The notes below the pieces were generated by a model. That model had not been told where the DNA came from. It saw nothing but the letters and a program-made list of their open reading frames with translations, and made no database searches. A stretch of 64,000 nt of DNA from Microbispora sp. ZYX-F-249 (GTDB taxonomy: Bacteria; Actinomycetota; Actinomycetes; Streptosporangiales; Streptosporangiaceae), in contig NZ_JBDJAW010000027.1 in the NCBI RefSeq assembly GCF_039649665.1, positions 45,844 to 109,843 on the forward strand, given 5' to 3'. This document shows, in pieces, positions 46,947 through 55,770 of the stretch. Position 1 is the stretch's first letter, and the number at the start of each line of letters is the position of its first letter. The position numbers and the translations under genes were made by a program.

Positions 46947-48220
46947 GCGAGGTCGCGGCGATCTGCTCGGAGCTGCTGCGGATCGACACCACCAACGACG
47001 GGTCCGGCGACGGGCCGGGCGAGCGGCGCGCCGCCGAGTACGTGGCGTCCCTGCTCGCCGAGGTCGGCATCGAGCCGGTGGTGTTCGAGTCGGCGCCGCG
47101 CCGCACCAGCGTGGTGGCCCGCATCCCGGGCGACAGCCCGGACGCGCTGCTCCTGCACGGGCATCTCGACGTCGTGCCCGCCGACCCGGCCGAATGGCGT
47201 ACGCACCCGTTCTCGGGGGAGATCGAGGACGGCTGCGTGCACGGCCGGGGCGCGGTCGACATGAAGGGCACGCTCGCCATGACCCTCGCCTGGGCCCGCG
47301 AGAACGCCCGCAGGGGCGTGCGCCCCCGGCGCGACCTCGTGCTGGCGTTCCTCGCCGACGAGGAGTCCACCGGCGAGTACGGCGCGGGCCACGCGGTCGA
47401 GCGGCACCGCGACCTGTTCGACGGCTGCACGGAGGCGATCAGCGAGTCCGGCGGCTTCTCCTGGTACGAGGGCGACGTCCGCATCTACCCGGTGGCCGTC
47501 GGGGAGCGCGGCACGGCCTGGATGCGCCTGACCGCCCGCGGCGTGCCCGGTCACGGGTCCAAGCCCGCCGTGGACAACCCCGTGGCCGAGCTCGCCCGGG
47601 CCCTCGCCCGCCTCGCCGACCACACCTGGCCCGTACGGCTGACGCCCGAGGTGGCCCGGCTGATCGAGGAGCTGTCGCGGGCGCTCGGCCGGCCGATCGA
47701 CGCCGAGCGGCTGGAGGAGGAGATCGAACGGATCCCGCGCGCGGCCGCGCTGTTCAAGGGCGTGCTGCGCAACTCGGCGAACCCGACCATGCTCGACGCG
47801 GGATACAAGGTCAACGTCATCCCCGGCACGGCCGAGGCCCACGTGGACGGCCGGTTCCTGCCCGGGCAGCGCGAGGAGTTCCTGGAGACCGTCGACCGGC
47901 TGCTCGGCCCGAAGGTCACCCGTGAGTTCGTCAGCTTCGAGGAGGCCGTCTCCTCCCCCGCCGACGGGCTGTTCGACGAGCTCACCGCCGCCCTGCTCGC
48001 CGAGGACCCCACCGGCAGGCCCGTGCCGTACGTCATGACCGGCGGCACCGACGCCAAGTGGTTCGCCAGGATCGGCATCAGGGGCTACGGCTTCGCGCCG
48101 CTGCTCCTGCCGCCGGACCTCGACTACTTCGGCATGTTCCACGGCCTCGACGAGCGGGTGCCCGTCGAGGGCCTGGAGTTCGGCGTACGCGTCCTCGACC
48201 GGCTGCTCGTCGCGCCGTGA
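46943..48220 (+). CDS. M20 family metallopeptidase
   Basis: A 425-residue M20/ArgE/DapE-type Zn peptidase that trims small peptides or acylated amino acids. Metal ligands are visible in LLLHGHLDVVP, HGRGAVDMKG, FLADEESTGEYG and YFGMFHGLDERV; the dimerisation lid (VKVNVIPGTAEAHVDGRF) is present. GTG start 46943 overlaps the S9 stop. Together with the C39 and S9 genes it suggests stepwise breakdown of one peptide class. Confidence 0.9.
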   Translation: MSEVAAICSELLRIDTTNDGSGDGPGERRAAEYVASLLAEVGIEPVVFESAPRRTSVVARIPGDSPDALLLHGHLDVVPADPAEWRTHPFSGEIEDGCVHGRGAVDMKGTLAMTLAWARENARRGVRPRRDLVLAFLADEESTGEYGAGHAVERHRDLFDGCTEAISESGGFSWYEGDVRIYPVAVGERGTAWMRLTARGVPGHGSKPAVDNPVAELARALARLADHTWPVRLTPEVARLIEELSRALGRPIDAERLEEEIERIPRAAALFKGVLRNSANPTMLDAGYKVNVIPGTAEAHVDGRFLPGQREEFLETVDRLLGPKVTREFVSFEEAVSSPADGLFDELTAALLAEDPTGRPVPYVMTGGTDAKWFARIGIRGYGFAPLLLPPDLDYFGMFHGLDERVPVEGLEFGVRVLDRLLVAP

Positions 48221-48243
48221 AACCGTAGCGGCCGTAGGAACGC

Positions 48244-49494
48244 TCAGCCCTGGTAGAAGATCATGTCGACGCCGGAGACGGCGTACCGGACGAGGGTAGC
48301 CCCGGTCAGGTCCGCGTGAGCGCCGGCGCTCTCGCTCAGGCACACCTGTCCCGGCGCGGCGAGGTCCTGGGCCATCTTGGACGCCTGGTTCACCGGCGCG
48401 CCGGCCACGTCGCGGCCGCCGTCCGGCGTCCGGCCGGACAGCACCGGCCCGCTGTCCACTCCGATGCGGCAGGTCATGCCGGCCTGCGCCAGGGCGGTCC
48501 GCAACTCCAGGGCGAACGACACGGCGGGCCCGGGCCGGTCGAACAGGTAGATGGCGAGCGGACCGGCGACCTTGACCTCGACGGCGCCCTCCGCGGGCAG
48601 CAGGCGCAGGCCCGTCTCCCGCATGCGGGCCGACAGGTCCAGGCCCCGCAGGAGCGCGACCTCGGCCGTCTCCTCCCCGGCTTCCTCCCCCCGCTCGGCC
48701 AGCACCACCGTCCGCTCACGCAGGTGCCTTCCCGCGAGCGTCGCGGCGGAAGCGGCGTCCTGCGGGTCCAGGCGCAGCAGGTCCTCGTAGAAGGCGGCGG
48801 AGTAGGGGATGGGATACCACCGGCCGTCCGCGGGCTCCGCGCCGCCGGCCCGCGGGCCGTCCAGGACCCGGTAGACCGCGCCCAGAAACCCGTCGGGCCC
48901 GTCCTTGCGGCGCAGGACGAATCCGTGGTCCACGGGCAGCCGTTCGGCCACGGCCTCCGTCACCGCTATCTCGCCCCCCTCGGTGTGGTTCTCCGCGAGA
49001 CGCTCGATGGCGTCGGCCTCCGCGCCGTACAGGCCGCCGTCCAGGTCGTAGTAGTCGCCGTGGTGGACGCCGATGCCGACGCGGATCCGGCAGGTGGGCC
49101 CGATCTCGTCCTGCGCCCGCAGCAGGGCCGACAGCAGCGTCCCCGCGTCGGTCGACGCGGGATGGAACATCTGCGCGTTGTCGGCCGCCCAGACGCCGAC
49201 GGCCCGGCCGCCCGCGCCGGTCCCGTACGCGTGCAGGACGCGTTTGGGCCCGTCGATGAGCGCCAGCACCTCCAGCAGGCCGAGGCTGCGGCTCAGTCTG
49301 GTCAGCCCGGCGGAGTCGGAGACCACGCTGTATCCGGTCGTGAGGTGCGCGCCGAGCAGGCGCCGCGCGTCGGCGGCGGTGCGGCCGCTCGCGCGCCACT
49401 GGCCGACCAGCGTCAGCGGCAGGCCGGGAGCCGCGTCCCTGGCGAGGTCGAAGGAGCCCGGATCGTGCCGGGCGGCGGGGAGATCGGTGGACAT
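48244..49494 (-). CDS. Protein with two class III cyclase-like halves
   Basis: A 416-residue cytoplasmic protein. The first half resembles a class III adenylate/guanylate cyclase domain: first metal Asp in VVSDSAGLTRLS (Asp60), a possible second in WAADNAQMF (Asp105), and VGIGVHHGDYYDLDGGLYG-AEADAIERLAE. The second half repeats the latter part (CRIGVDSGPVLSGRTPDG, VAGAPVNQASKMAQDL) but its metal positions are changed (VKVAGPLAIYLF). It may be a heterodomain cyclase or an inactive sensor. Tail to tail with M20. Confidence 0.6.
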   Translation of the reverse strand: MSTDLPAARHDPGSFDLARDAAPGLPLTLVGQWRASGRTAADARRLLGAHLTTGYSVVSDSAGLTRLSRSLGLLEVLALIDGPKRVLHAYGTGAGGRAVGVWAADNAQMFHPASTDAGTLLSALLRAQDEIGPTCRIRVGIGVHHGDYYDLDGGLYGAEADAIERLAENHTEGGEIAVTEAVAERLPVDHGFVLRRKDGPDGFLGAVYRVLDGPRAGGAEPADGRWYPIPYSAAFYEDLLRLDPQDAASAATLAGRHLRERTVVLAERGEEAGEETAEVALLRGLDLSARMRETGLRLLPAEGAVEVKVAGPLAIYLFDRPGPAVSFALELRTALAQAGMTCRIGVDSGPVLSGRTPDGGRDVAGAPVNQASKMAQDLAAPGQVCLSESAGAHADLTGATLVRYAVSGVDMIFYQG

Positions 49495-49555
49495 GGGCGC
49501 ACGCTAGCTCACCGTACGCGTTCATCCCATCGCGATGAGCGACGAAGCTGGAGCC

Positions 49556-50395
49556 TCAGCGCAGGCGGGGATCGAGGGCGTCGCGCACGACGTCGCCGAG
49601 CATGAGGAAGCTCAGCACGGTCGCGGTGAGGAACAGCGCGGGGAAGACCAGCAGGTGCGGGTGGTCGGCGAAGAACGTCTGGGCGATGTTCAGCTGCAGG
49701 CCCCACGACACGTCGGGGTACTGCAGGCCGACGCCGAGGTAGTCGAGGGTGGCCTCGCCCGCGATGACGTTCCCGACGTTAAGCATGGCCACCACGATGA
49801 CCGGCGCGATCGCGTTGGGCAGGATGTGCCGGAACATCAGCCTGCGGTCGCTCGCGCCCAGCATGCGGGCGGCGGCCACGAAGTCCATGTCCTTGACGGC
49901 GATGACCTGGCCGCGCATCAGCCGGGTCATGGTCGTCCAGCCGAGCAGCACGAGGACCAGCGTCATCGCCCATATCCCGTGGTCGGGGAAGGCCACCAGC
50001 ACGACGGTCGCGCCCAGCACGAACGGGATGCCGAAGAACACGTCGGTGACCCGGGAGATGACCGCGTCGGCGACGCCCCCGTAGTAGCCGCCGATCAGCC
50101 CGAGCACGATGGAGATCAGCAGGGCGAAGACGGTGACCGCGACGCCGACCACGATGGACGCCCGGGTGCCGTGCACGACCTGCGACCAGTAGTCGCAGCC
50201 CTGCAGGTCCCACCCGAACAACGCGCCGTCGGCCGGGCCGCGTTTGGACATGCGCAGGTCGCAGGCCTCGTTGGGGCCGAGACGGGCGAACAGCCCGGGG
50301 AAGGCCGCCATCGCCAGGGCGACCAGCAGGACGGCGGTGGAGAACCAGAAGACCACGCGGCCGCGCAGTTCCGCCCAGGCGTCACGCGCGAGCAC
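49556..50395 (-). CDS. Peptide ABC transporter permease (DppC type)
   Basis: A 279-residue permease. DppC-type features: a long first periplasmic loop (GPADGALFGWDLQGCDYWSQ), the coupling loop FVAAARMLGASDRRLMFRHILPN and the LDYLGVGLQ region. With the upstream permease it forms the channel of a peptide or nickel-type importer. It starts at GTG 50395 and overlaps the previous gene by 14 bases. Confidence 0.88.
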   Translation of the reverse strand: MLARDAWAELRGRVVFWFSTAVLLVALAMAAFPGLFARLGPNEACDLRMSKRGPADGALFGWDLQGCDYWSQVVHGTRASIVVGVAVTVFALLISIVLGLIGGYYGGVADAVISRVTDVFFGIPFVLGATVVLVAFPDHGIWAMTLVLVLLGWTTMTRLMRGQVIAVKDMDFVAAARMLGASDRRLMFRHILPNAIAPVIVVAMLNVGNVIAGEATLDYLGVGLQYPDVSWGLQLNIAQTFFADHPHLLVFPALFLTATVLSFLMLGDVVRDALDPRLR

Positions 50396-51311
50396 GGCGG
50401 ATCCTCGGGTCGAGCACGCCGTAGAGCAGGTCGACGGCCAGGTTGGCGAGAATGAAGATCATGACGAGCAGGGTGACGACGCCGACGACGACCGGGCCCT
50501 CCTGGAGCTGGATGGACTGGAACACCTGCTGGCCGATGCCGGGCAGGTTGAAGATGCCCTCGGTGACGACCGCCCCGGCCATGAGGTTGCCGAAGTCGAC
50601 GCCGAGATAGGTCACGACCGGGATGAGCGAGTTGCGCAGCGCGTGCAACCCGATGACCCGCCGCCGCGCGAGGCCCTTCGCGGTCGCCGTACGGACGTAG
50701 TCGGCCCGCAGGTTCTCCACGAGGGAGGTGCGGGTGAGCCGGGCCACGTACGCCAGGCCGAACGAGCCGAGGACCATCCCGGGCAGCAGGTAACTGCCCG
50801 GCCAGCCCTCGTCGGTCCCGGCGGTCGGGAACAGCCCCAGATTGAGGCCCAGCACGATCTGGGCCGTGTACCCGACCACGAACACCGGGACCGCGATGAC
50901 GAACGTGGTGCCGGCGAGGACCGCCGTGTCGGCGGCCCCGCCGCGGCGCAGCCCGGCCAGGACGCCGAGCCCGACGCCGACGGCGAGCTCGAAGACCCAG
51001 GCGGTCAGCGCGAGCTGCGCGGTGACCGCCCACCGGTCCTGGAGGAGCTCGCTCACCGGCTGACCGGTGAAGGTCTCCCCCAGATCGCCCTGGAACACCC
51101 CGAGCATGTAGCGGCCGTACTGCACGAGCAGCGGCTCGTCGAGGTGGTAGCGCGCCCGCATCACGGCGAGCACCTGCTCGGGCACCGGCTTGTCGCCCGC
51201 GAGCGCCAGGATCGGGTCGCCCGGCAGCGCGAACACCATCGCGTAGATCAGGAAGGTGGTCGCGAAGAACACCGGGATCGCCTGAGCCAGGCGCTGCGCG
51301 GCGTACCTCAC
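50382..51311 (-). CDS. Peptide ABC transporter permease (DppB type)
   Basis: A 309-residue permease with the DppB N-terminus (LAQAIPVFFATTFLIYAMVF), the periplasmic loop holding DPILALAGDKP and YHLDEPLLVQYGRYM, and the coupling loop YVRTATAKGLARRRVIGLHALRN. GTG start 51311. Between the binding protein and DppC genes. Confidence 0.88.
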   Translation of the reverse strand: MRYAAQRLAQAIPVFFATTFLIYAMVFALPGDPILALAGDKPVPEQVLAVMRARYHLDEPLLVQYGRYMLGVFQGDLGETFTGQPVSELLQDRWAVTAQLALTAWVFELAVGVGLGVLAGLRRGGAADTAVLAGTTFVIAVPVFVVGYTAQIVLGLNLGLFPTAGTDEGWPGSYLLPGMVLGSFGLAYVARLTRTSLVENLRADYVRTATAKGLARRRVIGLHALRNSLIPVVTYLGVDFGNLMAGAVVTEGIFNLPGIGQQVFQSIQLQEGPVVVGVVTLLVMIFILANLAVDLLYGVLDPRIRRARA

Positions 51312-51318
51312 CCTCGGG

Positions 51319-52920
51319 TCACCCCTGCTTCACGCTGATCGTGTACAGGTTCTTGCTGTACGGGGTCACGTTCACGCCGGTGAGCCGGCTGGTGAAGCCG
51401 ATCTGGTTCTGCCAGTTCCACAGCGGGATCATCGGCATCTCGGCCAGCGCGACGTCCTCGGCCTTCTGGTAGAGCGGCAGGCTCGCGTCCAGGCTGGGCG
51501 CCGAGTTCGCCTGCTTGATCAGGTCGTCGAACTCCTTGTTCTCCCAGCCCATCCGGTTGCCCGCGCCCCACATGTACTCGAGGTAGTCCTGCGGGCTCGG
51601 GTAGTCCATGACCCAGTTGTTGCGGTACGGACCGTCCTCCTTGCGCTGGCGCAGGGTCGACAGGTAGTCGGCGGCCGGGATCTTGCGGAACTTGATGTCC
51701 GAGATGCCGAGGTTCTGCTTCAGCTGGTTGGCGACGGCGGTCATCCACTGCTCGTAGCTCGGGTCGGCGTTGGAGAACCACAGGTTCAGCGTGCCGCTGA
51801 AGCCGCCGGCCTGGTCGAACAGCGCCTTGGCCTTGGCCGGGTCGTACGTGCACGCCTCGCCGCAGGCGTTCTCCCGGTAGCCGGGCACCAGCGGCGCCAG
51901 CAGCGACGCCATCGGCTTGAACGCGCCGTCGTACACCGCGTCCACGATGGCCTGCCGGTCGATGGCCATGGAGAACGCCTTGCGCAGGTCCGCGTTGGCG
52001 AACCGCTTGTCGAAGGTCGGGAAGCCCAGGTAGTCCATCGTGCCGTCGGGGGTCTGCACGAAGCGGTCGCCGAGCAGCCGCTTGGCCTCGGCCGTGCTGG
52101 CCGGCGGGACCGTCGTCATCAGGTCCACCCGGCCGGCCCGCAGGTCGGTCCACGCCGTGTCGCGGCTGGCGTAGATCTTGAGGGTCACCTCGTCGGCCTT
52201 GGCCTTGCGCTCGCCCGCGTACGACGCCGACCGCTTGAGCTTGATCTGCTTGTTGTGCTCCCAGGCGCCGTCGAGCACGAACGGGCCGTTGCCGACCGGG
52301 GCCTGGTCGAACGCCTTGAGATCGCTGAACGCCGCCTTCGGCATCGGCGCGAACGCGATGTAGGCGAGCGTGATCGGGAACTGGCTGAACGGCGCGGTGA
52401 GCGTGACCTCGAGCGTGGTGTCGTCCACCACCTTGAGGCCGCTCATCTTGTCCGTGGACGGGTCGCCCTTCTCGGGGTTGAGCTTGTCGTAGCCCTCGAT
52501 GTTGGCGAAGTAGTAGTTGTTGGTCCACCCGTTGGGGCCGTAGGCCGTGGCGTTCCAGGAGTCGGCGAAGCTCTGGGCCGTGACCGGCTCGCCGTTGCTG
52601 AACTTCTGGCCCGGCTTGAACTTGATCGTCCAGACCTTCTGGTCGGTGCTGTTCACCGACTCGGCCGCCCGCATCACGGGCTTGCCGCTGGCGGCGTCGA
52701 TGGAGACCGGAGTCTCGAAGAGCGCGTCCAGCACCGTGATCGAGTAGTCGCTGGAGGTGTTTCCCGGGGTGAGGTGGTCGGGTTCCGTCAGCGCGACGGA
52801 GAAGGCGTTGGCTCCCTTGCCGCCACCGCCGCCGTCGGACGACGATCCTCCCCCGCATGCGCCGCTCAGCATGATGGCCGCCACAGCGAGGGCGGCCGCC
52901 CGGCTTCTCGTGACCCTCAC
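51319..52920 (-). CDS. Peptide ABC transporter substrate-binding lipoprotein
   Basis: A 533-residue family 5 extracellular binding protein. Signal peptide with lipobox near LSGAC (Cys22), then a Ser/Gly-rich spacer and the two-lobe fold (FSNGEPVTAQSFADSWNA, ADLRKAFSMAIDRQAIVDAV). It captures peptides or other ligands. GTG start 52920 has GGAGGA ahead. First gene of the dpp-like operon; no ATP-binding subunit follows. Confidence 0.9.
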   Translation of the reverse strand: MRVTRSRAAALAVAAIMLSGACGGGSSSDGGGGGKGANAFSVALTEPDHLTPGNTSSDYSITVLDALFETPVSIDAASGKPVMRAAESVNSTDQKVWTIKFKPGQKFSNGEPVTAQSFADSWNATAYGPNGWTNNYYFANIEGYDKLNPEKGDPSTDKMSGLKVVDDTTLEVTLTAPFSQFPITLAYIAFAPMPKAAFSDLKAFDQAPVGNGPFVLDGAWEHNKQIKLKRSASYAGERKAKADEVTLKIYASRDTAWTDLRAGRVDLMTTVPPASTAEAKRLLGDRFVQTPDGTMDYLGFPTFDKRFANADLRKAFSMAIDRQAIVDAVYDGAFKPMASLLAPLVPGYRENACGEACTYDPAKAKALFDQAGGFSGTLNLWFSNADPSYEQWMTAVANQLKQNLGISDIKFRKIPAADYLSTLRQRKEDGPYRNNWVMDYPSPQDYLEYMWGAGNRMGWENKEFDDLIKQANSAPSLDASLPLYQKAEDVALAEMPMIPLWNWQNQIGFTSRLTGVNVTPYSKNLYTISVKQG

Positions 52921-53040
52921 TGGTCCTCCGCCTCTCCGTCGTGTTGCGGGTGAGGGTAGGTAACAGGGCCGCCGTCTGCATCGGAGACTTTACGTATTCC
53001 TTGCGGAACCTTTACCGGGCAGGCTGAGCATGGAGGATCC

Positions 53041-54012
53041 ATGGACGCAATCAGCCTCAGCGCGCGGAGCCTGCACGCCGTCGCCGAACTCGGCTTCCAG
53101 GTGGCCCGGCAGGGGGCGCACGGGGCGATGACCGCATTGGGCGAGGTCATCCCCGTCGAGGCCTACGAGTTCGTCGCGTTCGACCCGGCGACCGGCCGCC
53201 ACCGCTCGCTGGTCTCCGCCGGCTACACCCGCGTGGACGACGACGCCGCGGAGGAGTACGCCCGGCTCGACGCCTACCGCCGGGCGATGTCCCGGCGCAC
53301 GCCCGTCGTCATGGGCTCCCCCGGCACCGAGCGCTACTTCCGCCGCCATCTGGAGCCGTACGGCTGGCGCGCCGGGATCACCACGCCGCTGTTCCTGACC
53401 GGCGGGCGCTACACCGGGCTGCTGCACGTCGGCTCCCGCGCGGAGCTGCCGCCGGAGGCGCCCGCGGTGATCAGCGCGGTCTCCCCCGCCCTGGCCCACC
53501 TCACCGACGTGACCCGCTGCGTCATCGACCCGCTCGGCCTGCCGCCCGGTTTCCACGCCGTCGCGTACGAACGGGGCGGGCGGCGCAGGGACGTGGCCGG
53601 ATGGCCCCCGTCGGACGCGCTCGCGGCCGAACCGGCGATGGCCGAGCTGGCCAGGGCGTTCATCGACTCCCGCGAGCTGTCGCGGCGGGGGCTGTGGCTG
53701 GACGGCGCCGGCCAGTGGCGCGAGCTGCGCCTCCACCGGGCCGGTGTGGGCTTCCACGGCTCCATCCAGGGCGCCGTCATCGCCGAGCGTCCGTGCGCCC
53801 TGCCGTACGACCTGACCGCGCGGGAGATCGAGGTGCTGACCCGGGTCGCGCAGGGCGACTCCAACCCGCAGATCGCCGCGGCGCTCGTCCTGAGCGTGCG
53901 CACCGTGACCACGCACCTGGAGCACATCTTCGCCAAGCTCGGCTGCGACAGCCGGACGCGCCTGACCACGAAGGTCCTCGCCGAGGGACTGTGCCGGCTC
54001 GACATCCCGTGA
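53041..54012 (+). CDS. LuxR family transcriptional regulator
   Basis: A 323-residue regulator with a GAF-like sensor half and a C-terminal LuxR helix-turn-helix (LTAREIEVLTRVAQGDSNPQ then IAAALVLSVRTVTTHLEHIF; 260-310). GGAGG precedes the ATG. It is divergent from the peptide-transporter operon across 120 bases, which it may control. Signal unknown. Confidence 0.85.
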   Translation: MDAISLSARSLHAVAELGFQVARQGAHGAMTALGEVIPVEAYEFVAFDPATGRHRSLVSAGYTRVDDDAAEEYARLDAYRRAMSRRTPVVMGSPGTERYFRRHLEPYGWRAGITTPLFLTGGRYTGLLHVGSRAELPPEAPAVISAVSPALAHLTDVTRCVIDPLGLPPGFHAVAYERGGRRRDVAGWPPSDALAAEPAMAELARAFIDSRELSRRGLWLDGAGQWRELRLHRAGVGFHGSIQGAVIAERPCALPYDLTAREIEVLTRVAQGDSNPQIAAALVLSVRTVTTHLEHIFAKLGCDSRTRLTTKVLAEGLCRLDIP

Positions 54013-54079
54013 TTCCCGTGTTCCCCATAATGATCGCCCTCGCGGGACGTGCCAGGGCCGGGTCCGACATTATTGGCGC

Positions 54080-54895
54080 ATGTCGGTTCACGAGCGTCGG
54101 CGGCTCCCCACGGGTCTGGAGCTGCTGTTCGGTGACGGCGGCGACGGGCGGGTGCTGTCCGTCGACCTGCCGTCCGGGTCCCTCGTGTGGCCGGACCCCG
54201 ACTACGACAAACTGCGCACCCATCACCATCCCTCGTTCTGGCTGAGCGACGAGCCGGTGCCGGCCGGGCTGTGGGCCCGGCTGCGCGCCGAGCACCCCCG
54301 GTCGGGGCTGTGGCCGGTGCTCCTCGAGGACGGCGTGCAGCCCTGGTCGGCCGGGCAGATCGCGCCGGACTCGCCCCACCATGTCGACTACTACAGCGCC
54401 GCCGGGTTCATGGCCGAGGCGTGGCAGGACCTGCTGCTGGGCCACGAGGCGTACCTCGCGCCCTTCGGGGCCGAGTGCCCGGGGATCGCACCGCCCGCCG
54501 CGCTCGTGGCCGACCCCGACGTGGTCGCCGACTGGTACGCCGACGTGGTGGCCGAGCGCATGACGCCGCTCGGGCTCGCCGCGGTGAATCGCGGCGCCGA
54601 CGCGATGGTCGCCATGGGCTGGCAGGGGGCGCTGCACCACAACGAGTGGACCGTGCCCCTGGCGGCCGTCGTGCGCAGCTGGGAGGAGCGGTTCGGGGCG
54701 CGGGTGGTCGGCATGGGGTTCAACACCCTGGAGCTCAGCGTCGCCGCGCCGCCCGCCACGCCCGCGCACGCGCTGCACGTGGCGGCCGAGCACTGGACGT
54801 TCTGCCCCGACAGCATCCTCCAGGGCCCGGGCACGCTGGCCGACTACGCCGAGCAGATCGTCGGTCAGAATGCCTGGTCGTTCTGGTGGGATTAG
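54080..54895 (+). CDS. DUF4253 family protein
   Basis: A 271-residue cytoplasmic protein. The C-terminal third has the DUF4253 pattern: VGMGFNTLELSVAAPP and HVAAEHWTFCPDSI with the Cys-Pro pair. Role unknown; relatives are scattered in actinobacteria and often sit beside toxin-immunity genes, but none is seen here. Confidence 0.75.
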   Translation: MSVHERRRLPTGLELLFGDGGDGRVLSVDLPSGSLVWPDPDYDKLRTHHHPSFWLSDEPVPAGLWARLRAEHPRSGLWPVLLEDGVQPWSAGQIAPDSPHHVDYYSAAGFMAEAWQDLLLGHEAYLAPFGAECPGIAPPAALVADPDVVADWYADVVAERMTPLGLAAVNRGADAMVAMGWQGALHHNEWTVPLAAVVRSWEERFGARVVGMGFNTLELSVAAPPATPAHALHVAAEHWTFCPDSILQGPGTLADYAEQIVGQNAWSFWWD

Positions 54896-54918
54896 GGCGA
54901 TAATTACCGGCGACGATC

Positions 54919-55770
54919 GTGAGTGAGGGGAACGGCTTGGGCGGCACGGAGCTGAACGGGGGCGCGCGGCCCGCCAAGGTGGCGGGCCTCAGCACCGGCA
55001 CCGCGAACATCGCCAGGATGAGCGACTACCTGCTCGGCGGCAAGGACAACTTCGCCGCCGACCGGGCGTTCGCCGAGCGGCTGATGACCATCGCACCCGA
55101 GGTCAAGACGATGGCCGTGGACACCCGCGAGTTCCTCGAGCGGGTCGTGCGCTTCCTCGTCGAGCAGGGCGTGCGGCAGTTCCTCAACGTGGCGTCCGGG
55201 CTGCCGACCCGGCGCAACACGCACGAGGTCGCCCAGGAGCTCGCGCCCGACGCCCGGGTGGTGTACGTCGACGACGACCCGGTGGTGCTCACGCACGCGC
55301 GGGCCATGCTCGCCCGCGACCGCGGCACCGGCGTGGTGGACGGCTCCATCCTGCGCCCGGCGGAGATGCTGGCCCACCCCGAGATGCTGCGGCTCATCGA
55401 CTTCGAGCAGCCGGTGGGGGTGCTGATCCCGGCCCGGCTGCAGTACCTTCCCGACGCCACCGAGCCGTACAAGTGCGTGGCCCAGGTGCGCGACCACCTC
55501 TCCCCGGGCAGCTACCTGGCCATCGGCCACGCCGTCTTCGACAGCCGTCCCGAGCTGGCCGCGCCGATCGTCGATCTGTTCCGGCAGATCGTGCCGCAGG
55601 CCGACGAGGCGCCGCGGGACCGAGAGAAGGTGCTGCGCTTCTTCGACGGCACCGAACTCGTCGATCCCGGCCTCGTCTACATCCGCCAGTGGCGGCCGGA
55701 CACCCCGCAGAGCACCGGCCAGGCGCAGCGGGTGTGGATCGTCGGGGGCGTCGGCCGCGTCACCGGATGA
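54919..55770 (+). CDS. DUF574-type S-adenosylmethionine methyltransferase
   Basis: A 283-residue Rossmann methyltransferase of the DUF574 (Methyltransf_19) family, very common in streptomycetes and relatives. The N-terminus ARMSDYLLGGKDNFAADR is the family hallmark; FLNVASGLPTRRNTHEVAQ is the SAM-binding strand, but the usual Asp after the glycine loop differs. Start GTG 54919. It overlaps the convergent propeller gene by 11 bases. Substrate unknown. Confidence 0.88.
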   Translation: MSEGNGLGGTELNGGARPAKVAGLSTGTANIARMSDYLLGGKDNFAADRAFAERLMTIAPEVKTMAVDTREFLERVVRFLVEQGVRQFLNVASGLPTRRNTHEVAQELAPDARVVYVDDDPVVLTHARAMLARDRGTGVVDGSILRPAEMLAHPEMLRLIDFEQPVGVLIPARLQYLPDATEPYKCVAQVRDHLSPGSYLAIGHAVFDSRPELAAPIVDLFRQIVPQADEAPRDREKVLRFFDGTELVDPGLVYIRQWRPDTPQSTGQAQRVWIVGGVGRVTG

